Below are positions 1 through 8,054 of a stretch of DNA of 64,000 nucleotides, piece after piece. A program made the translations under genes and the position numbers. Position 1 is the first letter of the stretch; the number at the start of each line of letters is the position of its first letter. The notes beneath the pieces were generated by a model. It ran no database searches. It had not been told where the DNA came from and saw only the letters and a list, made by a program, of their open reading frames with translations. The DNA comes from Thermoplasmata archaeon. Lineage in GTDB: Archaea > Thermoplasmatota > Thermoplasmata > Lutacidiplasmatales > UBA184. Location of the stretch: NCBI GenBank assembly GCA_021809545.1, contig JAKAYL010000002.1, forward strand, positions 1-64,000. The letters are read 5' to 3'.

Positions 1-394
1 TGTTCGCCTCCCCCACGAGGAACATGGTGAAGAGGAAGAGGAGAACGAACGAGTAGTACTGCTGAAGTCGGGGAAGATCGAGGGAATGGGGGCTCTTCTC
101 CTGTCCCAGGTAGTCCACGGAGTAGAGCAGGGAGGCGAGACCTACGACGCTGAGGAGGAGGAGAAGGAGGCCGGAGAGCGCATCCAGGTAGAGCATGCTC
201 GAGGGTGCGGGAGAGGTCCCGTTGCCCGAGAGGATCTGCCAGAGGATCGCCAGCACCGAGAGGAGGGACACGATCCCGGCCCCGACGGCCACCGAGTTCG
301 CCCCCCTTCGGCTCGGGGCGAGCTGGACGAGGCCCGCGCCCGCCGCGGGCGCCAGCAGGAGGACGATCGAGAAGGGGAACGTTCCAAGGTCCAT
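1..394 (-). CDS. HyfF-like hydrogenase-4 membrane subunit (partial)
   Basis: Partial gene, 131 N-terminal codons, running off the left edge. The ATG lies 12 bases after the hyfE stop. The visible part is strongly hydrophobic (starts MDLGTFPFSIVLLLAP) with about three membrane helices and reads like the first helices of an antiporter-like ND4/NuoN subunit. It follows hyfB, hyfC and hyfE in transcription order, the place of hyfF in hydrogenase-4 and formate hydrogenlyase-type operons. Inferred role: proton- or sodium-translocating part of a membrane-bound group-4 hydrogenase. It could instead belong to a hydrogenase-related complex lacking the NiFe site; the catalytic subunits needed to tell are outside the window. 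Confidence 0.75.
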   Translation of the reverse strand, partial: MDLGTFPFSIVLLLAPAAGAGLVQLAPSRRGANSVAVGAGIVSLLSVLAILWQILSGNGTSPAPSSMLYLDALSGLLLLLLSVVGLASLLYSVDYLGQEKSPHSLDLPRLQQYYSFVLLFLFTMFLVGEAN

Positions 395-406
395 GCGATC
401 TGTACC

Positions 407-1063
407 TCATCCCTCCAGGGACCGGAGGGCGTCGGCGTCCACGGTGTCCAACGAGCCCTTCATCCGGTGTAGGAAGAGGCGGCTCACCACGGCCAGTATG
501 AAGAGATTGGCTGCGATGCCGAGCTCCAACAAGAGACCGAGTCCGTAGGTGAGGGCGATCCCGGCGAGGAAGACGCCGTTCTCCATCACCAGGATCCCGA
601 GGATCTGGGAGAAGGCCTTTCGCCGGGCGACCGTGGTGAAGAGACCGATGAGCACCACGGTCACGGAGATGGGGAGGAGGCCCGCCTCCGGAATCTCCGC
701 GACGGAGGTCAGGGGTCCGACCATGGCGACCGAAAGGAGTAGGCAGCCCAGCCCCGCAAGGGCGCTGGAGCGGACGGAGACGAAGAGGTTGGTCTCGGGA
801 GGGATGGAGAGCTCCCGCCGGATCCGGAGAAGGACCCACGGGATCGCCACGACGTTGAGCGCGAGCACGAGGAGACCGGTCAGGGCCAACAGGGGTGCGT
901 CGTACTGGTAGGCGACCAGGAAGGCGACGGCCGCGGTGGCCAGTGACTGGAACGAGTAGATGTGCACCAGGGCATCCAGCCGGCGATGCACGAGGGAGAG
1001 CCACGCGGTGAGCAACACCGCCGTGGCCGCGATCTCGAGGAGGAGCACCGGGAAAGTGATCAT
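407..1063 (-). CDS. hyfE: Hydrogenase-4 component E (NuoK/MrpC-like)
   Basis: Predicted 218-residue integral membrane protein with about six helices, the size of HyfE, whose C-terminal half resembles NuoK/MrpC. The start is the ATG at 1063, giving MITFPVLLLEIAA; its ATGA overlaps the hyfC stop by 4 bases, so a longer upstream reading is rejected. Near the C-terminus are an Ala-Arg-Arg-Lys motif and the helix ILGILVMENGVFLAGIAL, with the Glu-in-helix pattern typical of NuoK-like subunits. Part of the hyf operon; probably a small structural and ion-path subunit of the membrane arm. Confidence 0.85.
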   Translation of the reverse strand: MITFPVLLLEIAATAVLLTAWLSLVHRRLDALVHIYSFQSLATAAVAFLVAYQYDAPLLALTGLLVLALNVVAIPWVLLRIRRELSIPPETNLFVSVRSSALAGLGCLLLSVAMVGPLTSVAEIPEAGLLPISVTVVLIGLFTTVARRKAFSQILGILVMENGVFLAGIALTYGLGLLLELGIAANLFILAVVSRLFLHRMKGSLDTVDADALRSLEG

Positions 1064-2028
1064 GAACCGACTCCTACGAGGTAGGTGAGGGCGAGGGACC
1101 CGAAGGCCAGCGTGACGGCCAGTGTGGCGAGGTCCGTGAGCCGGAAGAGGCGCCACTTGGCGACCCGGGTTTCCAACTGACCGACGGCCCACGTTGCCGC
1201 CAGCAGTTTTGCGAGGAGGAGGGCGATGCCGACGAGGAGGGCGAGGACGCTGAGTTCGAGGGCCATCCCCCAGGGGAGGGCGACCGCCAGGAGGAGCCCG
1301 GTAAGGAGCACGAATCTGACCCCCTTCCCCAGCTCAACGAGGGCGAGGTCCCGGCCCCCGTATTCCAGCACCATCGCCTCGTGGATCATGGTGAGCTCGA
1401 GGTGGGTGGCGGGGTTGTCGACCGGGAGCCTCCCGGTCTCTGTGAGGAGCAGGAGGACAAAGGCGACGGTCGCCAGGATCGTGGCCGGGCTCAATTGGTA
1501 GACCCCGAGCGTAAGCCCATAGAGAGCGATGGTAGAGGCCTGGGTGGAGCCCGCCGGCGCCCCCCAAGCAAAGATCACGAGGAGGAACGTAGGTTCGGCA
1601 AGGGCCCCGATCCACATGTCGCGGCTGGAGCCCATCCCCCCGAAGGTGCTCCCCGCGTCGAGCGCTGCGAGCGCCGTCATGAAGCGCGAGAGCGCCAGCA
1701 GTCCCACGACCACGATGAGGTCGCCGGCGAACCCGAGGGGTCCGGGCAGGAAGAACCACGGGATGAAAGGCACGGCTCCGAGCAAGGCGGCGAGGGAGAT
1801 CCAGGGGGCGTACGGCGTCACCGCGCTCGAGCTCTCGGCGTACACGGTGCCCTTCGAGAAGAGCTTCCGGAGGTCGCGGTAGGGTTGCCAGACAGTGGCC
1901 CCCTCACGCCGCTGACTGCGGGCCCTCACCTTGCGCAGGATGCCGACCAGGAGGGGGCTGATCCCCAGGACGAAGGCGAATTCGGCGAGCAGCAAGAGAA
2001 GGGAAGAGAACACATCGAAGAACGTCAC
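1060..2028 (-). CDS. hyfC: Hydrogenase-4 component C (HyfC/HycD/NuoH-like)
   Basis: Predicted 322 residues, about eight membrane helices, the length of HyfC/HycD. Family signatures visible: a cytosolic loop 'WQPYRDLRKLFSKG' near residue 48, 'STFGGMGSSRDMW' near residue 127, and the acidic loop 'ETGRLPVDNPATHLELTMIH' near residue 198, which in this family (and NuoH of complex I) touches the electron-transfer arm. GTG start at 2028 overlaps the hyfB stop (GTGA). Predicted to anchor the hydrogenase catalytic arm to the membrane and link electron flow to ion pumping. Confidence 0.92.
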   Translation of the reverse strand: MTFFDVFSSLLLLLAEFAFVLGISPLLVGILRKVRARSQRREGATVWQPYRDLRKLFSKGTVYAESSSAVTPYAPWISLAALLGAVPFIPWFFLPGPLGFAGDLIVVVGLLALSRFMTALAALDAGSTFGGMGSSRDMWIGALAEPTFLLVIFAWGAPAGSTQASTIALYGLTLGVYQLSPATILATVAFVLLLLTETGRLPVDNPATHLELTMIHEAMVLEYGGRDLALVELGKGVRFVLLTGLLLAVALPWGMALELSVLALLVGIALLLAKLLAATWAVGQLETRVAKWRLFRLTDLATLAVTLAFGSLALTYLVGVGS

Positions 2029-4121
2029 GGGAAGATCCCCCCGGCCACACGGACCGCGATGAGCAGTACGACGAGGGTCAGGATCATGTACCCGAGATAG
2101 GCGTGGATCCCTCCGGATTGCAAACGGCTAAAGCGTCGCGAAAAGCCGACGATCGACCTCGTGAGGGGGGAATATATCTGCTCGACCAGAGGGTAGCTCA
2201 CTTCCGTCTCAAAATGCCCCGTTGTGGCGAGGATCCCCGGTCGCGAACCTCCACGAATGGTGGTCTCGGCGTGCTCGCGGGGTCCGTAATAGGCCGAGAA
2301 GATCCGCAGGATGGGCTGGGCATAACCGCTCGCGGTGTACTCCATCCGGGGGGTGGGAGACTCCATTCCACAATCCCACATCGCCTCCCGGGGATCCGGA
2401 CGGGGGGCTCCGAGGCGCCGGAGGGCCCAAGCCACAAGAATCCCTGCGGCGAGAACCAGGGCAACTACTCCCAGCGCTACCGTACCCCCCGCACCGGAAG
2501 CGGAGGGGGAGGGTCGGGGAAGCGTCCCCAGCCAGCTGAGAGCAGAGTACGAGGGAAGCCCGGAGTGCACCAACTCCGTCAGGGTTCCCCCGAAGAGGGG
2601 AAATGCCAGGACGGGAATGATGCCGAGGGTGAGGCAGGTGCCCGCCATGAGTCCCATGCCCACCCTCTGGGCGAGAGGAGCGTCCCGGACGACCCCACGA
2701 GCCTCCGGGGAACGGGGCCGGGCGAGGAAGGTCATTCCGAAGGCCTTCACGAAACAGTACGCCGCGAGGCCGCTCGCGAGCGCCAGGACCGCCGCCGTCG
2801 CCGTGAAGGTCATCTCCGTGGCAAGGGAGCCGGTGGCGAAGGAGCCAAAAAAGGCCTGGAAAAGGAGCCATTCGCTGACGAAACCGTTGAAGGGAGGGAG
2901 GGCGGATATGGCCATGGCACCGACGAGGAAGGTCCCGGCCGTCCCAGGCATGGAACGGGCCAGGCCGCCCATCTTCTCCATGTTCCTTGTCCCCACGGCC
3001 CCCACAACGGCCCCCGCGCCGAGGAAGAGGAGCCCCTTGAACAGGGCGTGATTGAAGGTATGGAAAAGACCGGCTAGGAGGGCGAGCGCGGCCAGCACGG
3101 GCGATCCCAGGGCCTGGAAGACGAGCGAAGCTCCCAGCGCCATGAAGATGATGCCGATGTTCTCGACCGAGGAGAAGGCCAGGAGACGCTTGAGGTCGTG
3201 TTGGGCGATCGCGTTGAGGATCCCCACCAACGCCGAGACCGCGCCCAGGGTTATCAGCGTGAACCCCCACCACAACTGGCCCCCCCCGAGCACCAAGAAG
3301 ACGAAGCGCAGGATCCCATAGATCCCGATCTTGATCATCACGCCGGACATGAGGGCGGAAACGTTGCTCGGAGCCGAGGGGTGGGCCTCGGGAAGCCAGG
3401 TATGGAGGGGCACGAGCCCCGCCTTCGTCCCGAACCCGATCAGCAGGGCAACGAAGATCACATCCTGCCAGACCGGGGGAACGAGCGCCGCGGCGTGGCT
3501 CATGGGGACGAAGGAGAATTGTCCGGTGTCGACGGTGAGAAGGATCAGCCCCGCCAAGAGGGAAGCCGCAGCTGCATGGCTCATCACGAGGTAGGAGAGA
3601 CCCGCTTTCCGCACCTCCCAGGAGCCGTGCTCGTGCACCACGAGGAAGTAAGAGACCAGGGTCATTGCCTCCCAGCCCACGAGGAAGAGGAACGTGGTCT
3701 CCGCCAGAAGCACCAGAAGCATCGAAAGGAGGAAGAGTCCATAGAAACCGGCGAGCGTGGCGGGCCGTTCGTGCACGTACTCGGGTACGTACCCCAGGGA
3801 GGCGAGGGTGATCGCGAATCCCACGAATCCGAGCAGGAAGACGAAGAGCGCCGAGAGCGAATCCACGCCCAACCCGAGGCTAAGGCTGGGTGAGATCGTG
3901 GAAAAGCCCGGGAGAGACACTGGGAAAGTCACCCCGCTGCCCCCCAGCAAGACTCCTAAGGCGAAGGGCACCAGGAACGCGCAGCCCAGAAGGTCGAGGA
4001 GCAGGGATGCCCGGGCAAGCCGACGCGAAGCGGCGGGACCGGAAAAACCAAGGAGAGAACCGGTGAGAAAGCTCAGGAGGGCTGCCGCCAGAAGCGGCGT
4101 TCCCAATGTCCCGAGGTCCAT
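2025..4121 (-). CDS. hyfB: Hydrogenase-4 component B (antiporter-like NuoL/ND5 family)
   Basis: Predicted 698 residues with about 16 membrane helices. It contains the antiporter-like proton_antipo_M core: a helix with 'VGWEAMTLVSYFLV' near residue 148, 'HTWLPEAHPSAPSNVSALMS' near residue 240, and 'FNHALFKGLLFLGAGAVVG' near residue 356, with the Lys and Glu residues used for proton movement in this family. Length fits HyfB/HycC (about 600-670) plus a C-terminal extension ending in one more helix. It is the first gene of the operon in this window; ATG at 4121. The neighbours hyfC, hyfE and hyfF-like point to a group-4 membrane-bound hydrogenase rather than complex I. Confidence 0.92.
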   Translation of the reverse strand: MDLGTLGTPLLAAALLSFLTGSLLGFSGPAASRRLARASLLLDLLGCAFLVPFALGVLLGGSGVTFPVSLPGFSTISPSLSLGLGVDSLSALFVFLLGFVGFAITLASLGYVPEYVHERPATLAGFYGLFLLSMLLVLLAETTFLFLVGWEAMTLVSYFLVVHEHGSWEVRKAGLSYLVMSHAAAASLLAGLILLTVDTGQFSFVPMSHAAALVPPVWQDVIFVALLIGFGTKAGLVPLHTWLPEAHPSAPSNVSALMSGVMIKIGIYGILRFVFLVLGGGQLWWGFTLITLGAVSALVGILNAIAQHDLKRLLAFSSVENIGIIFMALGASLVFQALGSPVLAALALLAGLFHTFNHALFKGLLFLGAGAVVGAVGTRNMEKMGGLARSMPGTAGTFLVGAMAISALPPFNGFVSEWLLFQAFFGSFATGSLATEMTFTATAAVLALASGLAAYCFVKAFGMTFLARPRSPEARGVVRDAPLAQRVGMGLMAGTCLTLGIIPVLAFPLFGGTLTELVHSGLPSYSALSWLGTLPRPSPSASGAGGTVALGVVALVLAAGILVAWALRRLGAPRPDPREAMWDCGMESPTPRMEYTASGYAQPILRIFSAYYGPREHAETTIRGGSRPGILATTGHFETEVSYPLVEQIYSPLTRSIVGFSRRFSRLQSGGIHAYLGYMILTLVVLLIAVRVAGGIFP

Positions 4122-4224
4122 TCGGTGCGAGTATCTCCGGCCCCCTGGTTCACGGCCCGTATCAGGGGCCTTCCAGGCAGACCGAGGGGGCCACTCAAAC
4201 CCGTGACTTCAACATATCGTACAG

Positions 4225-4247
4225 CTAATCAGTATAAGCCTGATTAG
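4225..4247 (-). promoter_or_regulatory. Palindrome overlapping probable hyf promoter
   Basis: Perfect 8-base inverted repeat (ctaatcag at 4225-4232, ctgattag at 4240-4247) around a 7-base spacer that contains TATA. Read on the minus strand the spacer gives a CTTATA box about 110 bases before the hyfB ATG. A repressor bound here would block TBP. The function is inferred from position and symmetry only. Confidence 0.45.
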
Positions 4248-4627
4248 AAGCAGAATTCTGCGCCACGTCATGTCGGGACCACTGAGCCCCGCTGGGAGCC
4301 ACGACCCACCTCCGGCGAGCCAAATGATCCTGAGAGCACCTCCTGCCAAGGTGGCCCCTTGCCTGCGGAAGCCGCCGAACAGAAAGGTTCACCCACCCAA
4401 TTCTAGCCCCTCTTCTCCTGAGGACCCAGTCCTTGATCCTCTTTCCTCGAGGGGGAGGCCAGGTGGCTCGCTCTTGTCTACCCCCCGGGGAAACCTCATC
4501 GGAGGGTCGACGTGGCGAGTTCCAGACCCATCTGGAAGTTCGGCTCCCGCGCGCGATTCCTTGGGTCCTTTGCAGACCCTCAGAGACCTGTAAGGGATCC
4601 GTTCTTAGTCTGCGGTTTCGGAAATCT

Positions 4628-4649
4628 ACATATATCTATCTGTATATGT
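4628..4649 (+). promoter_or_regulatory. vapB promoter with inverted-repeat operator
   Basis: Inverted repeat acatata (4628-4634) / tatatgt (4643-4649), 8-base spacer. The left arm coincides with a TATA box centred about 25 bases before the vapB ATG at 4657, which predicts a leaderless transcript. VapB-VapC complexes normally repress their own promoter through such repeats. Confidence 0.6.
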
Positions 4650-4656
4650 TTAGATT

Positions 4657-4809
4657 ATGTCCTCCAAGACGCTCATGGTACGGAAACCGGTCTACGAAGC
4701 CCTCCGAAAGGAGAAGCGCCCCGGCGAGAGTTTCTCCCGGCTGATGGAGAGGCTTATGGCCAAACGACTGGGGCTTAGGGCGTGTTACGGCACGTGGAGG
4801 AAGCGGTAG
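4657..4809 (+). CDS. vapB: VapB-type antitoxin (DUF217-like)
   Basis: A 50-residue protein starting MSSKTLMVRKPVYEALRKEK and followed by 'RPGESFSRLMERLMAK', the pattern of short archaeal VapB antitoxins: an N-terminal beta strand with basic residues for ribbon-helix-helix/AbrB-like DNA contact, then 'GESFSxxxxRL'. The stop codon is directly followed by the vapC ATG with no spacer, so the pair is translationally coupled. The antitoxin should bind and silence VapC and, as a complex, repress the promoter at 4628-4649. C-terminal part (residues 35-50) is short and basic. Confidence 0.8.
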   Translation: MSSKTLMVRKPVYEALRKEKRPGESFSRLMERLMAKRLGLRACYGTWRKR

Positions 4810-5205
4810 ATGAAGTGCCTGGATACCCCCATCCTCGAGGATCTTCTCCTCGGGCGACCGAGGGTGAAACGGTGGTTGGACAAGGTTGAATCCACCGAGG
4901 GGGAAGTCGCCACCACGGAGTTGAACATGATCGAGCTGGCCGTCCTGGCCAAAGCCCACGGCGGGGGACTTAACCGTAGATTGGATGCCTTGGGAGCGCT
5001 TCGTCGAGAGCTCACCGTCCTCCCCATGGATGCCGAGACCTACCGGGCCGCCATCTCTATCCTGAGGAAGAATACCGGCGGTGCACCCTACCCCGGACTC
5101 CTCGTGGCGGCGTCCGCCCTGGCCCACGGCGCCACCGTTCTCCTGACGGACAAGAAGCGGGCCCTTCCCAGGGATTTGGGGACCCTAAAGGTCCAAAGAT
5201 ACTGA
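4810..5205 (+). CDS. vapC: VapC-type PIN-domain ribonuclease toxin
   Basis: Predicted 131 residues, normal PIN-domain length. Visible acidic residues: D5 in 'MKCLDTPILEDLL', E37 in 'TTELNMIEL', D114 in 'VLLTDKK'. The third metal-binding Asp, normally in a '(P)DxLIAA' context, is replaced by Gly96 in 'PYPGLLVAASAL', so catalysis may be weak or lost. In the family, the toxin cleaves tRNA or rRNA when VapB is degraded. It starts at the base after the vapB stop. The call rests on the fold pattern plus the vapB neighbour. Confidence 0.8.
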   Translation: MKCLDTPILEDLLLGRPRVKRWLDKVESTEGEVATTELNMIELAVLAKAHGGGLNRRLDALGALRRELTVLPMDAETYRAAISILRKNTGGAPYPGLLVAASALAHGATVLLTDKKRALPRDLGTLKVQRY

Positions 5206-5342
5206 TCCGGGGGGCAAGATGCGTCTGCGTTCATTCTCTTCAACCTCCCCCGAAGGGCCAGTTCGGACACTTAGATACTACATAACGCAAGACACGTTAC
5301 TCTAGAGCCTAAATAAACAATCTACCGAGGTGGACACCCCTT

Positions 5343-5368
5343 TGTCGTATAACTCGTGTTATACGACA
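5343..5368. repeat. Perfect 11-base inverted repeat (hairpin)
   Basis: tgtcgtataac (5343-5353) and gttatacgaca (5358-5368) are exact reverse complements around the 4-base loop tcgt. It lies 138 bases after vapC. As RNA it is a tight hairpin; as DNA it could bind a dimeric protein. No T-run follows, so it is not a classical terminator. Confidence 0.7.
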
Positions 5369-5370
5369 TT

Positions 5371-5389
5371 CCGGGCCGAAAGCGCCCGG
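5371..5389. repeat. GC-rich hairpin directly after the 5343 repeat
   Basis: ccgggc (5371-5376) pairs with gcccgg (5384-5389) over a 7-base loop. It sits two bases after the previous hairpin, making a tandem pair. Confidence 0.5.
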
Positions 5390-5675
5390 AGTGCCGTTTG
5401 TCGCCGAGAATCCCCCGCATTTCCTGTGGAGCCTGCCATGGACATCCGCGTGTCAGGGCCAGATTACACCCCCCAGATCCCCCCCCTTCACCGAGAGATT
5501 GCCAGGGAAGCGGGGTCTGCCGCCGAACAATGAGGGTTGTTTTCAGGCCACGCTCTGTCAGGCCCCCCCGTTAATCGGGGAGAGCCTACCCCGAAGACAA
5601 TACCTCCCCCCCCGTTCCCCCTTGGCACCTGAAACCGGGACCCCAGGGCTCTACGGGACGGTTTTGGAATGCCGA

Positions 5676-5936
5676 CTACAGCTGCTTGGGCCCCAGTACC
5701 TTCAGCACTCTGACCCTCAGACCTCTCCCGAACAAGAACCGGACCAAGTCAGGGTCCACGAGGAGGATTCGTGAGAAGAGAGACCCCAGTTCTTGAGGGA
5801 GACTACCTTGGAGATCCCTCGAAGGAGCATATCTCCTCCAGGAAAAGGGCGCCAAGTCCAGGCGGCTTCTCAAGGATTTTTCAGGCCCAGCAAATTTGTT
5901 GACTAAGTGAGTTCTGCGGCCGGACTGCTCATACAT
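5676..5936 (-). CDS. Doubtful small ORF, unknown function
   Basis: An 86-residue frame beginning MYEQSGRRTHLVNKF and ending in a basic, Leu/Val-rich stretch ('VRFLFGRGLRVRVLKVLG'). No domain is recognised. The reason to list it is the AT-rich element at 5943-5954 directly before its ATG, which resembles the vapB promoter and would give a leaderless transcript. Codon use is less GC3-biased than in the neighbours. It could be a decayed gene or chance. Confidence 0.25.
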   Translation of the reverse strand: MYEQSGRRTHLVNKFAGPEKSLRSRLDLAPFSWRRYAPSRDLQGSLPQELGSLFSRILLVDPDLVRFLFGRGLRVRVLKVLGPKQL

Positions 5937-5942
5937 ATTGAT

Positions 5943-5954
5943 ATACATATGTAT
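5943..5954 (-). promoter_or_regulatory. AT-rich palindrome resembling the vapB operator
   Basis: Perfect 12-base palindrome atacatatgtat. It carries the same acatat/atatgt half-sites as the vapB operator at 4628-4649 and lies just upstream of the doubtful ORF on the minus strand. Confidence 0.4.
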
Positions 5955-6223
5955 AGACTTACCTTCCACGTTTAGAGCAGAGGTACCCAGACAGGACCCT
6001 AAGGGTCGGACCCAGGGGCCACCCACCAAACTCTGGCAGGGACCCCCAGCTTCCAGGAACCCCACCGAAGGGGTAAGCTCAGACAGGGAAGGGGAGTAAG
6101 AAACCTGCTCCAGACCGAGGGAGGATGGTGCGTCTTCGAGGAAAAGGGGGGGAAAAATGTCGCTGACCCGTACCGGTAGGAACCTATGGAGGCGGTGGCG
6201 GGCGGGGGAGGGAGTGGGGAAGG

Positions 6224-6436
6224 TCAGTCCTGCCAGTCGTACTTTACCCGTTCGGTGACGGCTTTGCGATCGTGAGGGTTCTCACTCCGGACCTTGGAGT
6301 CGATGGAGACATTGGAAAGAAGGGCTTCCAAGCGACTGACCCGCTCCTCGAGGTCGCCGACCCTCTTGGCCAGTTCAGCCCGGTCAGATTCTGCCAGTTG
6401 TAGTCTGCGCCGGAGCTCTTCGACCTGACCTTCCAT
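6224..6436 (-). CDS. Small coiled-coil protein, unknown function
   Basis: A 70-residue protein. Residues 1-42 form one heptad-rich helix (MEGQVEELRRRLQLAESDRA onwards, with Leu/Val at a/d positions), a predicted coiled coil; the tail ends 'VKYDWQD'. No known domain recognised. It follows nadB by 33 bases on the same strand and may be the last gene of the prs-nadB operon. It might be a small oligomerisation partner; no function can be assigned. Confidence 0.55.
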   Translation of the reverse strand: MEGQVEELRRRLQLAESDRAELAKRVGDLEERVSRLEALLSNVSIDSKVRSENPHDRKAVTERVKYDWQD

Positions 6437-6469
6437 GGGCTCAACCCATATCCCTCATGCAGGGAAGAC

Positions 6470-8038
6470 TCATGAAGCCTTGGGGGAGAACTCGATGTGC
6501 ACTCGCCACTTCTCCCGGCGATGGGGGAAGTCTCTCCGGAAATGGCCGCCCCGGCTCTCTTCGCGAAGGAGGGCGCCCTTGGCCATGAGAAGGGCGGTGA
6601 GGACCTGATTCTCTTCCGAGGTGGGGTAGTCCCGCCCGCGCGAGGCGGCTCTCCGGGCGAGGTCCTCCTGGAACCGGTTGACTGCCTGGGCAAGGGGCAC
6701 CGCCTCCCGTACGATCCCCACGTTCCGCCAGAGGAGCTCGCCGATCTCGTTTCTTGAGAGAGGGGGATGGTGGAGCTTCCGTCCCAACGAGGACCCACGG
6801 GGGAAAGGGAGGGAGAAACGACGGGTGGGAATACTGCCACCTACCGAACCCCAGGGACGCCCGCTCGAGAGAACCCGCACCAGACGCTCTCCGAAGACAA
6901 GCCCCTCCATGAGAGAATTGCTGGCCAACCGATTGGCGCCGTGGACCCCGGTGGAAGTGACCTCGCCACAGGCATAGAGCCCCCGGACCGAGGTCTCGCC
7001 GTCCAAGCTGGTCGCTACCCCACCCACCATGTAGTGCGCGACCGGCGTCACCGGGATGAGGTCCTTTTCCAGCCGGAGACCGGCGCCTTCTAGGAAAGAG
7101 TAGACCGTGGGAAACCGATTTCGGAGCCGCTCCACGGGGATGGAAGTGGCATCGAGGTAGACGACCGGGTCTCCGAGCTTCTCCATGTGGGTCACGATGG
7201 CCCGGGCGACGATGTCCCTGGGCGCTAACTCGGCCATGGGGTGGTAACTTCGCAGGAAAGCCTTCCCTTGAGAATCCCGGAGGAGCGCCCCTTCGCCTCG
7301 CAGCGCTTCGGTGATGAGGAAGCGGGGTCGACCGGGGCCATAGTAGACCGTAGGGTGGAACTGGATGAACTCCATGTCCCGCACGGCCGCCCCAGCGTTG
7401 AGAGCGATCGCCACCCCCTCCCCCGTCGCCACTTCCGGGTTGGACGATTCTCGGAACAGCCGCCCTCCTCCACCGGTCGCAAGGACGACCTGGTCGGACT
7501 CCAGGGTCACTTCCCCTCGCTTTCCCCGGACAGCAAGACCCCTCACTCGTCCTTTCGAGGAGAGAATGGCAATCATTGTGCGCCCCTCCTGCACCTCGAT
7601 GGATCGATCCTCGACACACCTTTGGAGCGTCTCCTCGATCTGGCGCCCCGTGGCGTCTCCCCCCGAATGCAACACCCGGGACATGGAGTGGGCAGCCTCC
7701 CGCCCCAGCGCCACCTGACCATCAACCGTGTCGAACGGCACACCGAAGCGGACAAGGTCTCCGATTCGCTTCGGAGCCTCGTTGGCCAGGATCCAGGCCG
7801 CTTTCCGGTCGACCAGACCCGCGCCCGCCCTAACCGTGTCCCAAAAATGGAGACGGGGGGAGTCTTTCGTCCCTACCGCTGCCGCAATGCCTCCCTGGGC
7901 ATAGAGGGTGTTGGATTCTCGCAGAGAGGACTTGGTGATGAGGAGGGGGGTCAGGCCCGCTTCGTAGGCGCGCAGGGCGACGAAGAGCCCGGCGATGCCG
8001 GTCCCTACGATGATTACTCGTTTCTTTCGAGAGGGCAT
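6470..8038 (-). CDS. nadB: L-aspartate oxidase
   Basis: Predicted 522 residues, normal for NadB. It oxidises L-aspartate to iminoaspartate with FAD, the first step of quinolinate and de novo NAD synthesis in the cytoplasm. Signatures: FAD-binding 'IIVGTGIAGLFVALRA' at the N-terminus, 'SHSGGD'-like 'LHSGGDATGRQIEETL' near residue 120, 'FIQFHPT' near 215, 'TEALRGEGALLRD', 'HYMVGGV', and the family's 'GLYACGEVTSTGVHGANRLA' near residue 345. ATG at 8038 (MPSRKKR) was chosen because the nucleotide-binding strand begins at once; a longer frame reads through the preceding gene. It is in an operon with PRPP synthetase, whose product is used two steps later by NadC. Confidence 0.95.
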   Translation of the reverse strand: MPSRKKRVIIVGTGIAGLFVALRAYEAGLTPLLITKSSLRESNTLYAQGGIAAAVGTKDSPRLHFWDTVRAGAGLVDRKAAWILANEAPKRIGDLVRFGVPFDTVDGQVALGREAAHSMSRVLHSGGDATGRQIEETLQRCVEDRSIEVQEGRTMIAILSSKGRVRGLAVRGKRGEVTLESDQVVLATGGGGRLFRESSNPEVATGEGVAIALNAGAAVRDMEFIQFHPTVYYGPGRPRFLITEALRGEGALLRDSQGKAFLRSYHPMAELAPRDIVARAIVTHMEKLGDPVVYLDATSIPVERLRNRFPTVYSFLEGAGLRLEKDLIPVTPVAHYMVGGVATSLDGETSVRGLYACGEVTSTGVHGANRLASNSLMEGLVFGERLVRVLSSGRPWGSVGGSIPTRRFSLPFPRGSSLGRKLHHPPLSRNEIGELLWRNVGIVREAVPLAQAVNRFQEDLARRAASRGRDYPTSEENQVLTALLMAKGALLREESRGGHFRRDFPHRREKWRVHIEFSPKAS

Positions 8039-8054
8039 GGGACGTACCCAAGAT

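Larger units (their letters stand above)
4122..4656. other. Intergenic region between hyf and vapBC
   Basis: 535 bases between divergent units with no credible gene. The possible short reading frames have no recognisable domain and frame-shifted, low-information composition. It holds the hyf promoter/palindrome (4225-4247) and the vapB promoter/operator at its right end. Confidence 0.7.
5206..6223. other. Gene-poor kilobase after vapBC
   Basis: About 1 kb with lower codon bias and no recognisable protein domain. It contains two adjacent hairpins (5343-5389), an AT-rich palindrome (5943-5954) and one doubtful short reading frame on the minus strand (5676-5936). It may be the eroded remnant of a small mobile or toxin-antitoxin module. 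Confidence 0.6.

Noticed and set aside
407-1192. Longer 261-residue start for hyfE
   Set aside because: The extra N-terminus is antisense-like Arg/Pro/His and lies inside hyfC; ATG at 1063 gives the standard 4-base overlap.
1-4121. Complex I (Nuo/Fpo) operon
   Set aside because: Order hyfB-C-E-F and HyfE-type subunit with NuoK-like half fit group-4 hydrogenase better; no nuoA/J-like genes between.
4270-4593. 107-codon frame upstream of vapB
   Set aside because: Ser/Pro-rich with no domain, no promoter-like element or ribosome site seen.
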